64,000 nt of DNA from Coptis chinensis (GCA_015680905.1 CM027381.1:14175501-14239500); one strand, 5' to 3'. Positions 23,160-34,695 are shown, numbered from the stretch's first letter. The notes: generated by a model from the sequence alone, not told the origin. Numbers and translations: made by a program.

Positions 23160-24960
23160 CACTTGGGTTTTTTTTTTGCTAAAAGGTAATTGAATAATAA
23201 ATAATAAGGTTACAATAAAAGAAAAGGACTTGAAGAACTGATTGGGAAAGGTATCATCATATGTGCACCTTTCAAAATACATCAAAATACTAGTGGACAA
23301 ATCGAAAGTAGGTGGTGTAGTGATTCTCTAGATTTTTCATGAATGAAGGTCTACTATCCTACCATTTCTTTCCCCTTGTGGTAAATTTGCACCATGTTTA
23401 GCACAACTATCAGCTCCAAGATTAGTCTCCCTCCAAGTGGTGGTGATGTTGATCCATGTTGCTTGCACTTTTAGAGTTTGCCAGATTCCTCTAACTCTCC
23501 AATGCATCTTATTTTCATGAAAAGCTTGAGCTACCGCTGTCGAGTCACTTTCTACCCATATATATTTCCATCCGAGTTCTAATGCTTTTTCAATGGCTTC
23601 CACTATGGCCATCATTTCTGCCAGGTAATTGGTAGTGACTCCCAATCCTCTTGCTGCAGCTCCGATGAATTCTCCCTTGTAATTTCAAAGCACCAGTCCC
23701 CATCCTGCTCTTCCAGGATTTCCTCTCGAACACCCATCAGTGTTAATCTTTATGATGCCAGGTGGAGGAAGCGTCCAGAAGCATTCAAAGATCTTGGGAG
23801 CTCTTCTTAACTTGTAGTGAAGGTTGAAGGACCTGAGGATTTTTAGGTCATGTACCGAATTCTCCATATGACTTGCTGATTGTTGATGAGCTCTTATGGT
23901 AGCCCTTCTTACCATGTAGCAAATTTGCGAATAGCTAGAAGCTTTGTCATCATACAACACTTTATTTCTATTCTTCCAAAGACTCACCATTACTGTTAAG
24001 GAGCAAGCTTTCCACATATCAAGTATGAGAGAGCTAAAATGTTTGCCTTGTTGTTGCACATCATTGAAGGACTCTAGCTTCGGGCGAATGTTGAAAATAT
24101 CTCGGGCATATTTCCAAACTCTTCTAGCCAAAGTATATCGGTATAGTATATATTCCAGAGTTTCCTCATGAGTGCAACATATGCAACACCTTGAAGCCAG
24201 CTGCATCTTTCTTTTTTGCAGTTGATCGTCTGTTCGAGCTGCCCCAAGTGCCAACTTCCAAGCTATACCCTGTGTCCTCGGTAGAACTTTGGAGCTCCAG
24301 ATATATTTACACCATGTGAGTTTCGTAACTTTTTTCCTTATGGCTTCATGGGCTTCAGAAACTGTGAATTCCCCAGTAGTTGAGGCTGTCCAAATCCTTG
24401 TATCTTTTCTTGAGCTATCCGACTTCTGAATAGTGGCTAGATCAATGCCGAGTTGCTGTAAGACTTGAATCATCATTTCAGAAAATTGCCAAGTATCATC
24501 TTGAATGAATTCGTTGAGTTTAGACTGAAATTTGACAATTTCCTTTCTTTCGTCTTGAAAGTAGTCACATATTGGTTTCTGCAACAACCAATTCTCCCTC
24601 CATAGGTTAATAGAGGAGCCATTCCCCATAACCCATCCATGAAGATGCTCCATTTCTCTCAAGGCCCATTTGATACCATTCCATACTGTGGAGGTTTTGT
24701 AGTTCGACCATCCCCGGCCTGTTCGGTTGATATACTTACCTTTCATGAAAGTAGACCAATCACATTCTTCTGTTAGTAAGCTCCAAGCTTGTTTCATGAG
24801 CATTGAAAGGAACACTTGGTCACAATGCCTTAACTTGTGAAGCAAGACAGAAGGGGATTTATGGAAAGAAAGGGAAGAGTAAAGACAAAAGTAATTGAAT
24901 AGATTTCAATTAGTGATGGTTTGGTATTAATTATATTTATTGCTTATCATAGCTAATGGT
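23155..24960 (-). mobile_element. 5'-truncated L1-type LINE in the MULE
   Basis: Minus-strand insertion with its A-tail seen as a T-run at 23167-23178. Coding remnants from 24845 downwards: the end of the reverse transcriptase region (WSLLTEECDWSTFMKGKYIN); the zf-RVT domain (WKLALGAARTDDQLQKRK, RCCICCTHEETLEY); and an RNase H domain starting IIKINTDGCSRGNPGRAGWG. The RNase H is interrupted by a frameshift and stop near 23650-23690. It then resumes as AEMMAIVEAIEKALELGWKY and SDSTAVAQAF to about 23337. ORF1, endonuclease and most RT are missing. I could not find a clear target duplication, so the right boundary (about 24,850-24,970) is uncertain. The insertion splits the zinc knuckle of the MULE transposase. 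Confidence 0.85.
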
Positions 24961-24984
24961 AGAACATGACATGTAGGGGCACAA

Positions 24985-25460
24985 GTGCAAGAAGCACCAG
25001 ATGAACATGCTGAAACTAATGATGGCAATAAGAGAGGGAGGAAAAGGAAAAGAAGTCAAGTCCAGGAAGAAACACAACTGCAACATGAAGCACCACCACC
25101 ACAGCCACTAGTACATGAAGCACCACCACCAATGCAAGAAGCACCAACACAAGAAGGAGGTGGAGGAAGGAATAAAAGGACAAGAGGAGGCAGAACACCA
25201 CCACAACTTCCAGTTCAGCCACCATCATCACCACCAATGCAAGAACAATGAGGTAGAGGAAGGAGTAGAAAGACAAGAGGATGCAGAGAACCACATCCAC
25301 CAATGCAAGCAACACCACCACCAATGTAACAAGAACCAACACCACAAGCTAAAGGAGGTAGAGGAAGGAGTAGAAAGACAAGATGATGCAGATCATAATA
25401 GCCACCAGTGCAAGCAACACCAGGCACCAGATCCAGGAAAAGGGGTTTGTATAACTTGAT
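24985..25460 (+). pseudogene. MULE transposase C-terminal low-complexity tail
   Basis: Resumes after the LINE. A basic stretch (KRGRKRKRSQ) is followed by repeated HEAPPPM and QEAP-like units encoded by a degenerate CACCACCA/CAAGAAGCA repeat. Such Pro/Gln-rich tails after the zinc knuckle are common in MULE transposases. Strand-reversed frames here are by-products of the repeat. Confidence 0.5.
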
Positions 25461-26019
25461 ATTTGGTGATGATGCAGCAACACTATCAACTCCTCAAGTG
25501 AATTCAAGCCATAGAGCTACATAGCCCTTTACCCAGACACAGTAGGTGGATGAAGTTGGTACTTTCAGCATGTTAGTTTACCATCTTTTATTTTAGTTTT
25601 CAGTTACATTTTGGGTTACACTAGATAAGTTACATAAGTCAGTGGGGAACCTTTGTCAGTGGAGGGTTAAAGTGGTGATGCATGGTTTTAGGGCTACTGC
25701 TTTTACTTAAGTTCTAGGTTGTCTACTGGTATTAGGTTATGGTATTTGATGTTTGTGTCTTTTGGGATAACATGTCTATTTTTTGGATTTGAATCAATCA
25801 GATGACTCTTATGGTATGGTATGAAACCATGTTATTTATTTCTTACTTGAAGTGTTATATATATTACTTTTTTTGTCATGTTATACTTCATATTGCTTAC
25901 AGAAATGCACACAGTACACACACTTGCTATATGGTAGAATTGAAGTGAACTTTTATTTCATTACTTAGATGTCCTTACAGGGAATACTGCATAACACATC
26001 AACACACACACACACCCTC

Positions 26020-26320
26020 ACTCTGGATACTCCACAACATAGCAGCATTCATGTCCACACGCATCACAATTAATGACAAATGTGACTTTCTTCTTGATTG
26101 ACAGAATAAGCTTGTTGTCAGCAGTGGTTAGTTGAGCCTTATTGAAGCATCCAACCCAATCACAGTGGAGCTACATCTCATGTACTTTACATGATTTATC
26201 TTCATACTTGACTAAATCCATAATGCCTCTACATTTATCCTGATTGCATCTCTTTTTCAAGTAAGGGCATTTGGTAGCTGTGTGACCTTCTTGGTAGCAT
26301 AGCTAGTATATCTGTAAAAA
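26020..26320 (-). pseudogene. Cysteine-rich second MULE reading frame, minus strand
   Basis: Translating the minus strand gives LCYQEGHTATKCPYLKKRC near 26300-26245, a CCHC-knuckle-like pattern missing its first Cys at a stop codon. Further down come VINCDACGHECCYVVEYPE (about 26095-26030) and a stop. A splice acceptor-like ACAG precedes the knuckle at about 26311. It is convergent with the transposase gene. I do not recognise the family. It could be a second MULE gene or a captured fragment. At least two stops are present (TAG at the knuckle start, and TAG after HEM). Confidence 0.4.
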
Positions 26321-26756
26321 AAAAAAAACAGTTAAAAAAAAGTTAGAATTTGACCCAAGTATTAATGTCATCGTTTAGGACATGGTCCTTGCTGTTACTT
26401 AAATATTAGGGTTTAGTCCTACTTGTCAGCTATTAAAGAGTTGGAAGGTGAAGTGCAAGTCTACCTACCTGTGGTGCAAAATATTTTTTGAAAGGAGCTC
26501 CACCCATATTTCAAACTTCTTGCTTGCTTGTTTTCTGTTTGGATGATTTTTTTTTTTTTTTTGGGGGGTTTTTTTTTTAATTTATTTGGAGGAGGAAGAA
26601 CTGGAGTATGAAATACATGAAGAATTGAAGTTTGGACTCTTATAGAACAATTTGCCAACGACTATCCTTTTTGGGCCGTTGATCCTATTGTGAGATTTTG
26701 ACACGTGGCAACTCAAGTCTGTTGGATTCCAACGGTATTATTTAGGTGTGTGAGAT

Positions 26757-26978
26757 GCATTTAATGACACGTGTGCAATCAATAATTCAATAGGTAAGCA
26801 CATGAGATGCATGCGCAGGGGCATTCTTGCAATTTTAAAAAAGCAAGCAGCATGACCACAGTCAACTGAATTGACTGACGGTCAAGTGTCAAAATTAGGA
26901 CTAAAATCTAATATTTCAGCATTTCTGGACCAAAGTCTAATTACCATAGTAATACTATGACCAATGTCTAAAAATCCC
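26757..26978 (-). repeat. MULE right terminal inverted repeat
   Basis: Inverse of 18708-18928. Ends TAAAAATCCC immediately before the second TACTATCTA duplication. Confidence 0.9.
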
Positions 26979-26987
26979 TACTATCTA

Positions 26988-27323
26988 CTATCTGCAACGC
27001 ATGAAAAGTGTGGCCAATGTCCCATTTTGCTACGTTTATGCCGTGGCTGTTGATTTTTTAAAAATAATTATATGTTTTATGAAAGATAACTTTAAAATAG
27101 TTTTTGCTACGTTTTTACAACTTTCAGTAATGTTATTGCTTGTGGTAAAAAGTAAGAGTATTAGCAATGTTTTGAGCGTTGCCTATTGTCTTTTGTTTCA
27201 CCATTATCTGCAACGCCCTAGCAACACTATTGAAAGCGTGGCAAAAGAGCATTTAATTTGCTATGGTTTGGCTAGCTTTTGCTACACTTTGAAGCGTTGC
27301 TAAAAGCCTATTCTCTTGTAGTG
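26988..27323. repeat. CACTA-1 right subterminal region and terminal repeat
   Basis: Carries TTTTGCTACG, GAGCGTTGCC, CTGCAACGCC and GAAGCGTTGC motifs and ends CTTGTAGTG at 27323, the inverse of the left end. Confidence 0.8.
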
Positions 27324-28327
27324 ATTGTTTTATTTGTATCCCATTACTTATTGGTAGAAGCCGGAAAATGCATCGATCATTTCGAAGAAGCAACATATTG
27401 TTTTAAGCATCATCCATGAAAAGAAATTGAGAAGATCGAAGCTAGAGAAACAAATTTAAGGAAGTCTTTACAATTCTCCATGTAAATAAGATGCGATGGG
27501 AAGATGAAGGTTGGGTGTTTTTTGAGTTTTTAACTAGTACTTCAACTAGCTTAAAGGCTGGTAGCTACCAACTATGTACTCACCATCACATACTTATACG
27601 ACCCTTTGTTAGCATTGCAGTAGATACTAATTCCATAAAATCAAGTTCTTAGTGAATATCTTTGACTTGGTCTTGCCTAAACTTTTTGATCTAAGCACAA
27701 CTTACGTACTGCACTTGAAACCTACAAAGCTTTCTTTACTACTATTGGTAAATATAAAGTACTGGAAAGTGTGTAAAAGTATTATTGTGCGCCTTTGATA
27801 TGGAGGGTATGAATCAAAATAATCAATTTTCTGCTATTACTAGATCGAACTGTTTGCAAGAGAGGTTAAGTATCAAGTACATGTAGTGATTTACGTGTAA
27901 GCATAAATGTGTGTCTTACTGAATGAGTGGATCATTTGTTGTTTTTTTTTCTTCTAATTACGACAAAAACAAAATGGCAATTTCCTATTATTATTATTAT
28001 TTTTTTGCTAAAGGTATATTATTATGTATGGTCACAACCAAGGACTATTAGATATTGTAATTGTTTCTTTTTAAGAGTTTATGGCCGTTCAGCCCATTCT
28101 ATATTTCGCTCAATTAATTTCGTATTTATCTGATTTTAATATTCAATTGTTATGGCATTCGCAACATACATAGCTGATTGAGACTACGTGATTTATCTAG
28201 ATTGGAACTATATTAACAAGGATTTATTTTTCTTTGAACCCTGCTATATGTCTATATACACAGAAAAAAAATGTCTATATACACAGATATATATGGTTTT
28301 CAGAATTGCATGTACATTATCCAAGAG
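27324..28327. other. Intergenic DNA, no feature recognised
   Basis: Sequence right of CACTA-1. AT-rich, with short poly-T and TTA runs near 27935-28010. No domain, repeat boundary or RNA gene recognised. Confidence 0.5.
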
Positions 28328-29033
28328 TGTTAGAAAAATGATTTGCTCAAATTCATTTAAATATGAATGAGTAGTTTGTCTCTCAAATTACCCCACTTAA
28401 GATGAAATGGGTTTTTTCTTGAAACAGTACGTAATGTGAGAAAAACCTTTTCAAAATGATGCATTTGTTTGAAACAACTGCATTATGCCGAAAAGGTCGC
28501 GACCTTTTCAAATGTCTTGACCGGGTTTGAAACGATTGTATCATGCCGGTGCAACCTTTTCAAATAGGCACCTTCGGTTCGAAACAAATTATATATTTGA
28601 AAATGGTGTGTCCTTTCAAAACATGTGACTTTTCAAAGAGAGTTGCTTACTTTTTCCCAAGAGTCACCGTGTGTTGTTTTGAAAGCACCACTCACCTATA
28701 AATAGTGGATGAATTTGGAGAGAAAGATACACCGGATCACACGAGTTCGATCTTTCTCTTCTCCCTCCTCGCTTTAGTCAAATACTATGTTGTGTTCATT
28801 GAGTCTATAGAATTGAAGTCTTAGCTTTCTATAGAAGGAAATCCGTCTATCTTGGGAGATAGTTTTCCATCAACCTTCAAGCACCGTGAGGGGGAAAATC
28901 TGTCTTAAGGACATAGTGTATCTACACTAGGCTCGGATTTAATTAAGAAGTACAAGACACTTACAAGACAAAAGATTTGTATAGTTTGGTAATTAGTAAA
29001 GAGTAAGTACAATTAAGTTGTATATTCCTAACA
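28328..29033 (+). mobile_element. Solo LTR, probably Copia type
   Basis: Begins TGTTAG and ends CTAACA, a perfect 6-base inverted end. The flanks are AAGAG (28323-28327) and AAAAG (29034-29038), four of five bases identical. A TATA box (CCTATAAATAGTGG) sits near 28697, followed by a pyrimidine-rich stretch, as in LTR promoters. The 706-bp length fits a Copia LTR. No internal region adjoins, so it is a solo LTR. Confidence 0.72.
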
Positions 29034-29145
29034 AAAAGTACAATTGAAAGCAATTGACATGCCAAAATTCTCAACTGTGTGGGTATTGAACTCATATTAC
29101 TAAGCAGATATCTTACTATACCTTTTAAATGGCTGCCACCTTTGG

Positions 29146-29310
29146 TATTTTAAATGAACGTTGATGGTGTCATAAAACGGAACCCAAGACCTGCAGGTAG
29201 TGGGGTTGTGCACAAGAACAAATGCAGGTCAAGTTTGAGGGGCCTTGAGCATGAGATTTCATAACACAATGTACGAACTACCCAGCTGAATTTTGTGCCA
29301 TAGTGCAGGG
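29146..29310 (+). pseudogene. RNase-H-like fragment
   Basis: Reads FKMNVDGVIKRNPRPAGSGV, the start of the RNase H domain found at the end of plant LINE ORF2 (usual form NVDGA-x-KGNPGPAG-G). Further similarity fades after about 60 codons. The remainder to 29640 contains one 69-codon open stretch of unknown nature. Confidence 0.55.
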
Positions 29311-29639
29311 AGCTAGCAGAATGGAGTGATTAGTGGATGACTGGATTTTTGGATTAAGTTATGCCAAAATTCTCAACTACAGCAGCAGTGCAACCCTTTG
29401 GCAACGACCTTGGCAACTGAGCAACAGCTAACAGTGTCACACCATGTTCTAGGAGCTTTGAACAATGTAGCTATCTTCTCAACTGAGATGGAAGTAAATT
29501 TTGGTACGGGCATCTTAGCTAACCATGGTGCTCCACTTGGTGTTGATGTCATTAAGACTTTTGTTGGTAGGCTTCCATTCCTTTATAAGGCAGACGACCC
29601 CTCTTAAAGAATGTGACAATTTCGAAGTCATATCAATTT

Positions 29640-32049
29640 TACCTTTTCTTTATACTTTTGTTAATTACCTATACTTTTAGGGTTAATTAGACTTACTTTC
29701 CTCTCCATTTTCAAAAATATTAGTGATATCCACTCTATTTCCTAATTTGTAAGATTTAACGGTCATATTTTTTCATCTGAAAAAAAAAAAACTTCATATC
29801 GTAGCCGTTAGATCTTGAAGGGGAAGGTGTTATAGTGAAATTATAGAGCATCATAGGATTCATAGCCTAAGGTTCAGCCAAAGAATTTCGGATATGAGTT
29901 TGTGTTGGTTGCTTTCAAAATGGCAGCTTGTACAATTTTGAGTTGTTAATGTGATCTTGAGGGAGACTCCATCTGCATTTTAGTTCAAGTTATTTGAAAA
30001 ATTGTTGACTTTAATACTATCTTTTCTTTTTGACTTATTAGAAATCAATAAAATTCAATACCAATCGTGCCGACGTAGTACACATATATAGTACACACTA
30101 CACACATATATAGTACGGTAGTTGAAAAAATCAAAGATCGTGGTCAAAACAAAATTGAGAAAAAGTCAAAAATCTTGTTCTTGAAACGTCAAATATGAAT
30201 TCAAAGATTCCTATACTCAAAGATAAAAAATTCTATATCAAGGCAAACACACTGATGGGCCAAGTCACAACACGTGCTTTATTATTTTTCTCATATTACT
30301 TTTAATTTAGTTTAGTATTTCAATTTTCAAAGCTGTGATTATCATTTCTGGACCATATCTACCTATTTTAACTATTATTTGCAAATGGACAAATATTTCA
30401 AAGCTGTAATTTTCAATTGTCAATGCAGCATATATATGCATTGATTATTATTATCATTTTTAGTTAAAAGGCTGAAAAAGTGTGTGTGTATATATATATA
30501 TATATATTAGGGAGTGACTCTAAAGGACAAAATGGCCGGAAAAACAACTCTCAACGCCACCACTTTTTTTAATCACTCAAAAAGACAAGGTAGATAAAAG
30601 GTCAAGTATACATTTGATGCGAAATAAAAAACGGTTTAGGTAGATGAAAACTCAAGTATACCCTTGATGCAAAATAATAAATGGCTCGACCCAACCAAAA
30701 TGGCCCGGTGTATATAGTATGAACAATTATTATTTATACCTCAACATAATGTATGATCAGTAAGAACACCTATTGGAGTATGAATAATCATTGTTCATTC
30801 ATACCTATTTGGGATATGAACAATCATTATTCTTACATCAACACTGTTCATACCTCAACATGAGCTATGAACAGTCACTGTTCATATCTCAACATAATGT
30901 ATATATAATTAGTAAGAATACATACTGGAGTATGAACAATCATGTTCATACTTATACTGGAGTATGAACACATACTGGATATATTTATCTATTTGGGTAT
31001 GAACGATCACCAAATTTATTTGTCTTATAAATATATAACATGCACAGAGGGGTGAAATTTATATATATTTTTAAAAAATCTATGCTTTATATCTACAATA
31101 ACACGGAGGGGGTAAACACAGGTATTTAAAAAATAGAAAAGCTAGTGTGCGCAGATTGTATATGGTGTAGTCAATCTAGGGCACTCATAACAGCAAAAGA
31201 TATGTGTGCATTGCATCACGAAGTACTGTCTAAGGGTCTAGATTCCTGTGCACCGATGTAGCCTGAGTACTCTAGAAGCTCTATTTAAAAAAATGTGAAA
31301 AGGTTGAGCCAACTTATTTTTCCCTTGAAGATTACTAAAATTGAAATAGTGGGTTCGTGGGTTACTTAATGCTAGAATTTGTCCTTGTGAGTTACTAAAA
31401 AAAATGGTGTCCTCTAGAATTGTTTTGGCCTGAAATTAGTCCTTTAGACTATTTTCACATTAGTAATGCGGCGTGAGGGAGCCAGCCAAATGAGCTGGTC
31501 AGCAATACTATTCACAATTTTGCCAAGCTACGAATCGGCTTCAAATTGCAAGGGTGCTTTTAGTGAGTTGAAACAAAATTCAACAATATGACTATACTAG
31601 CTGTTCAACTATATTAGATTATTAATTATTGAGTCAAGCACAAGCACAAGCACAAGCACTTGTGTTAAAAGTTCCACAACCAACTAGCTAGTCATGCAAT
31701 TTGATGTATGGTCTTTGATTATGCATGAACTCCAGCACGAAATTATGACCAGTATATTGGTCTCGTCAAATGTCAGGCAATATTACGTGATTTACACTGT
31801 ATATTCGTTGAAGTATTACCATCCTGTTCCTGAATTTCTAATGTCCTTGATAATGAAATAATTCAGCAAATATTTCTTTAATCAATGGTTAGTTAAGGAT
31901 CTGAAACCACAGTTGAATGAGTAGCATATTTAAGGATTATATTATTACAACTAGCTAGTCTAAGTATCCTAGCTGATCTTAGCTGAAATTTAGTAAACTG
32001 CTGACTCTACTGTCTGGATTTAGAAAATTTTAGTACAGCACCACTCCCT
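29640..32049. other. Intergenic DNA with simple repeats
   Basis: No gene recognised. Contains a short duplicated block ACACATATATAGTAC near 30080-30115, a TG/TA microsatellite at 30481-30508, and the palindromic repeat region listed separately. Confidence 0.5.
30690..30990. repeat. Repeated palindromic motif GTATGAACAATCATTGTTCATA
   Basis: Variants of TATGAACAATCA and its inverse TGTTCATAC occur about ten times, often as adjacent inverted pairs, interspersed with CCTCAACATAATGTAT blocks. No flanking terminal repeat or target duplication was found, so the origin is unclear. Confidence 0.6.
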
Positions 32050-32278
32050 TTGACCACAGAAATTTCTTGTACTTGCATTCGGAGGTACAGAAATCCTTTT
32101 CAAAGTATCTTATTCAAGCGCTGTGCCGTGTGGCGATACGCCGATACCATTACAGTGAGAAATCAATCTGATCTATGCAGAACTGAAGCCCATGATCTCG
32201 CACAGTGGGCTAAACGGAACGGGCCTCTAGTTTATTGTATGTACCCAGCTAAGTTCAGTTTTGACAATGATGAAAAGG
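32050..32278 (+). pseudogene. RNase-H-type C-terminal fragment at LINE insertion site
   Basis: The open stretch contains CRTEAHDLAQWAKRNGP, like the end of plant RNase H domains (usual REANKAAHALAKWA). The frame continues beyond the LINE at 40481 (E-K-V-L-M-K-Y-W) once the LINE is removed. This supports the insertion boundaries. Probably a relic of another retroelement, not a host gene. Confidence 0.45.
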
Positions 32279-32317
32279 TTTTTTTTTTTTTTTTTTTGAT
32301 TTCAAACTAAACTTTTA

Positions 32318-32875
32318 TTAAACCAAACGATATTTACATATGCCCAGAACATCAGAGAAAACCTGCATATGTACAAACAGTGGGGCTTTATGCCACCATA
32401 CAGACGAAAAAGGTGGAAGGAAAGACAAGTCTCCAGAAGGGCCAGATGAGAACTCTACATTTGATTTCCCTAACAAGCATAAATTCTTTACTTGAGCAGC
32501 TGCATATGAAGCAAGAGTGTCTGCAGAACAATTTGCTTCCCTATAACACCAACTGAAGTGTACTTCTTGAAATTTATGCAACAATAGCTTAAGCTGAGTA
32601 ACGATTCTAACTAATAACCAATTGCAGTTTACCTTTTCATCTGTCAAAACATTAAACAACAATTGAGAATCTGTCTCTACTTCGACCTTCATATATCCTG
32701 TTGTTTTTAAGATTTGAAGTCCATATAAAAGAGCAAGGAACTTTGTTTCATTGTTGGTCGCATAAAATATAGGAATAGCTGCTGAATCCCTTAGAATACA
32801 TCCACCCCCCGTATATCCTGGATTTCCAAGAGAAGCCCCATCAATATTGAGTTTAACAAATCCGTCCTTGGGTGG
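32318..32875 (-). pseudogene. LINE ORF2 RNase H domain (3' part)
   Basis: Reads PPKDGFVKLNIDGASLGNPG at its start. Then come the catalytic glutamate region ETKFLALLYGLQIL, the aspartate in EVETDSQLLFNVL and the terminal REANCSADTLASYAA. All core RNase H residues are visible, and this part is open to its natural stop. Upstream it is separated from the rest of ORF2 by the 1.8-kb solo LTR. Removing that LTR and one GGTGG restores VKWFPPKDGFVKLN without a break. Confidence 0.88.
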
Positions 32876-34695
32876 TGTAGACACCCCATTTTTGCACCCC
32901 AGGCATAATTCATTCATGATTTTGCCTTGAATTAAATATAATCATATAAGGTGATTTGCTTTCTAGAGTCTTCATTTCTACATCAATCTTCTTTCTTTTC
33001 ATCTTCTTTTAGCGTCTTTAGACTCTCCTCATCATGTTCTAGCTATGACTGAAGTTTCGTTGCTTTATGAGTTTTGAGCTGAAAATGACCAAAATGCCCC
33101 TGTAACCCTTTGGAGCCCAAATCTCTTTTTTTTCCACTCTTTCTTTGGATGAGATTATTTTATATTTGAATTCCCCTTGAAAAATCCTTCGAAATGAGTA
33201 CAAGCTTGCCTAGGTTCCTTTTGGATTTCAGAAACCCTAATTTTGCCTATCCCCGCTTTCAAATTTTAATGCGACTTTGTTGAGTGCAATGATTTTTTGG
33301 AGTAAGATTCCGACCCAAGGGTATTTTTAAGAGTTCATGGACCTTCCTAATGGATTAATTAACTTTTGTGAAGAAGAGTTTGCCTAATTTTGACCCAGTC
33401 AAAGGAAATTTGTAGCATTTAAAACATGGTCAAAATTGGCCTTTTTGTAGATTTTGGACCCGTGCTCGTGGGCTGTGGATCCAGATCAATTTGGACCTTT
33501 TCATTATTGTTTCTAGCCCATTTTCAAGCCGCCAAAAACCTAGAGAACCTTCCTTATTTGTTTGATTTGATTTGATCCCAGAAATCAAAAATATTCTAGA
33601 GAATATGCCATTTTGGAGCCAAGTTTGGAAACCCTGGATTATGGGCTCATTGAGGACGTGTAGGGCTTGATTTTTTGCCCTAATCCATCTGAAATATTCA
33701 AAGATCAAGGGCCAAGATCGCACCCCTTATCCCACCTCTTGAATAAAGGGCCAGATTTAGGAGGTGCAACCAGAAAGAGATCAAGCCATTGTATTTTTCT
33801 TCATCAATACTAAGCCATTGGATCAAATTCATTACCATATTAAAATCCACACCCAAAAGCTATAAATATGGGTCTCATTCACCCACAAAAAATAATCTAG
33901 AGCAAGCTAGAGCTAGGAATTCGGAGTTAATAATCTGGACCTAGTTATTCAGAGCTAATAGCCTAGTAGTTTTCTTTTCTTGAGTGTTCTTCTTCTTTTT
34001 TTTTTCTTTTCTAGTTCATCATTCTAGAGTAGAATTTCTTTAGTTTAATCTGGAGTTGAATGTAAAATTTCGACTTTGAGGTTTTTCTAATGAAGTTCTT
34101 CGTGTTCTTCGTCTTTAGCCTTCTTTTCCCCTCTTTCAATCTTGAGTAAAAGCTTCTTTTTACCAAAAGTTGTTTTTTTTCTCAAATCACCTGTTTCAAT
34201 CCAAAAATCATAGTTGTCAATTCTAGATCAAGTTTATCATCATCATTTATCAACAATCAATCAAGATCATCAATCAATCAATCTACAATCAAGTATGAGG
34301 CAACATTCCAAACAAGGTGACATCTTTATTTTCTCTTTTATTTTAATTAGTATTGCATATTAGGATTATTTGTTTTTTTAGTTTTACTATAGCATATAGT
34401 CATTTGCTTTTGAATAATTTAGTGAAGATCATCCAACTTGGTAGATTATTTTTCAAGCTTTCTTCGTTTGCCTATCTTAAAACTTTGCACCTCAATAGAA
34501 GTAAAATTTTGGTTTTACCAGGCGATTGTGGGTGCCTAACACCTTCCCACATCGTACCTTGACTCCCGAACCCAATAATCATCTAGTTTCGAGGGCTAGT
34601 CCTTCACATATGTTTTACTCAACTTTTCCTTGATAAAGTTAGTGGCGACTCTAAAATCAATTGCATAAACCTAGGTACACATTTTTGTGCGTACA
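32876..34695 (+). mobile_element. Solo LTR, probably Tat/Ogre-like gypsy, inside the LINE
   Basis: Begins TGTAGACACCCC and ends TTGTGCGTACA (inverted TGTA/TACA ends). Exact 5-bp duplication GGTGG at 32871-32875 and 34696-34700. Length 1820 bp. A TATA-like TATAAATATGGG lies near 33860. The sequence GTGGCGACTC near the right end recalls Tat-lineage elements, so the lineage is inferred. Open frames within it (for example 33430-33723 minus) carry no domain. Confidence 0.88.

Larger units (their letters stand above)
18708..26978. mobile_element. Mutator-like element (MULE) of autonomous type
   Basis: Perfect 9-bp target duplication TACTATCTA at 18699-18707 and 26979-26987. Inverted ends of about 220 bp (18708-18928 and 26757-26978) begin GTGCTTTTTAGAC and GGGATTTTTAGAC. 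Inside is a plus-strand MuDR-type transposase gene with introns. On the opposite strand near the right end is a small cysteine-rich reading, an arrangement like other MULEs with two convergent genes. The transposase is broken by several stops and by a LINE insertion, so this copy is dead as a source of enzyme. Its ends still look intact enough for mobilisation. Confidence 0.93.
850..27323. mobile_element. CACTA (En/Spm-type) element, non-autonomous, heavily nested
   Basis: The left end begins CACTACAAGAAATGGGACTT. The right end, read on the minus strand, begins CACTACAAGAGAATAGGCTT. Both ends lead into subterminal DNA rich in TTTGCTACG and AGCGTTGC motifs (850-1250, 18480-18707, 26988-27323), the usual layout of CACTA ends. 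The flanking trinucleotides are ACT on the left and ATT on the right, a one-base mismatch in the expected 3-bp duplication. After removing the Athila element, the solo LTR and the MULE, the element is about 1.8 kb. It has no transposase and carries an AP2-domain gene fragment. Movement would therefore have needed a transposase supplied in trans. Element identity is seen in the sequence; the single-element interpretation across three insertions is inferred from the matching ends. Confidence 0.8.

Noticed and set aside
25016-25427. Val/Leu-rich minus-strand frames
   Set aside because: They are the reverse reading of the CACCACCA/CAAGAAG repeat that encodes the transposase tail.
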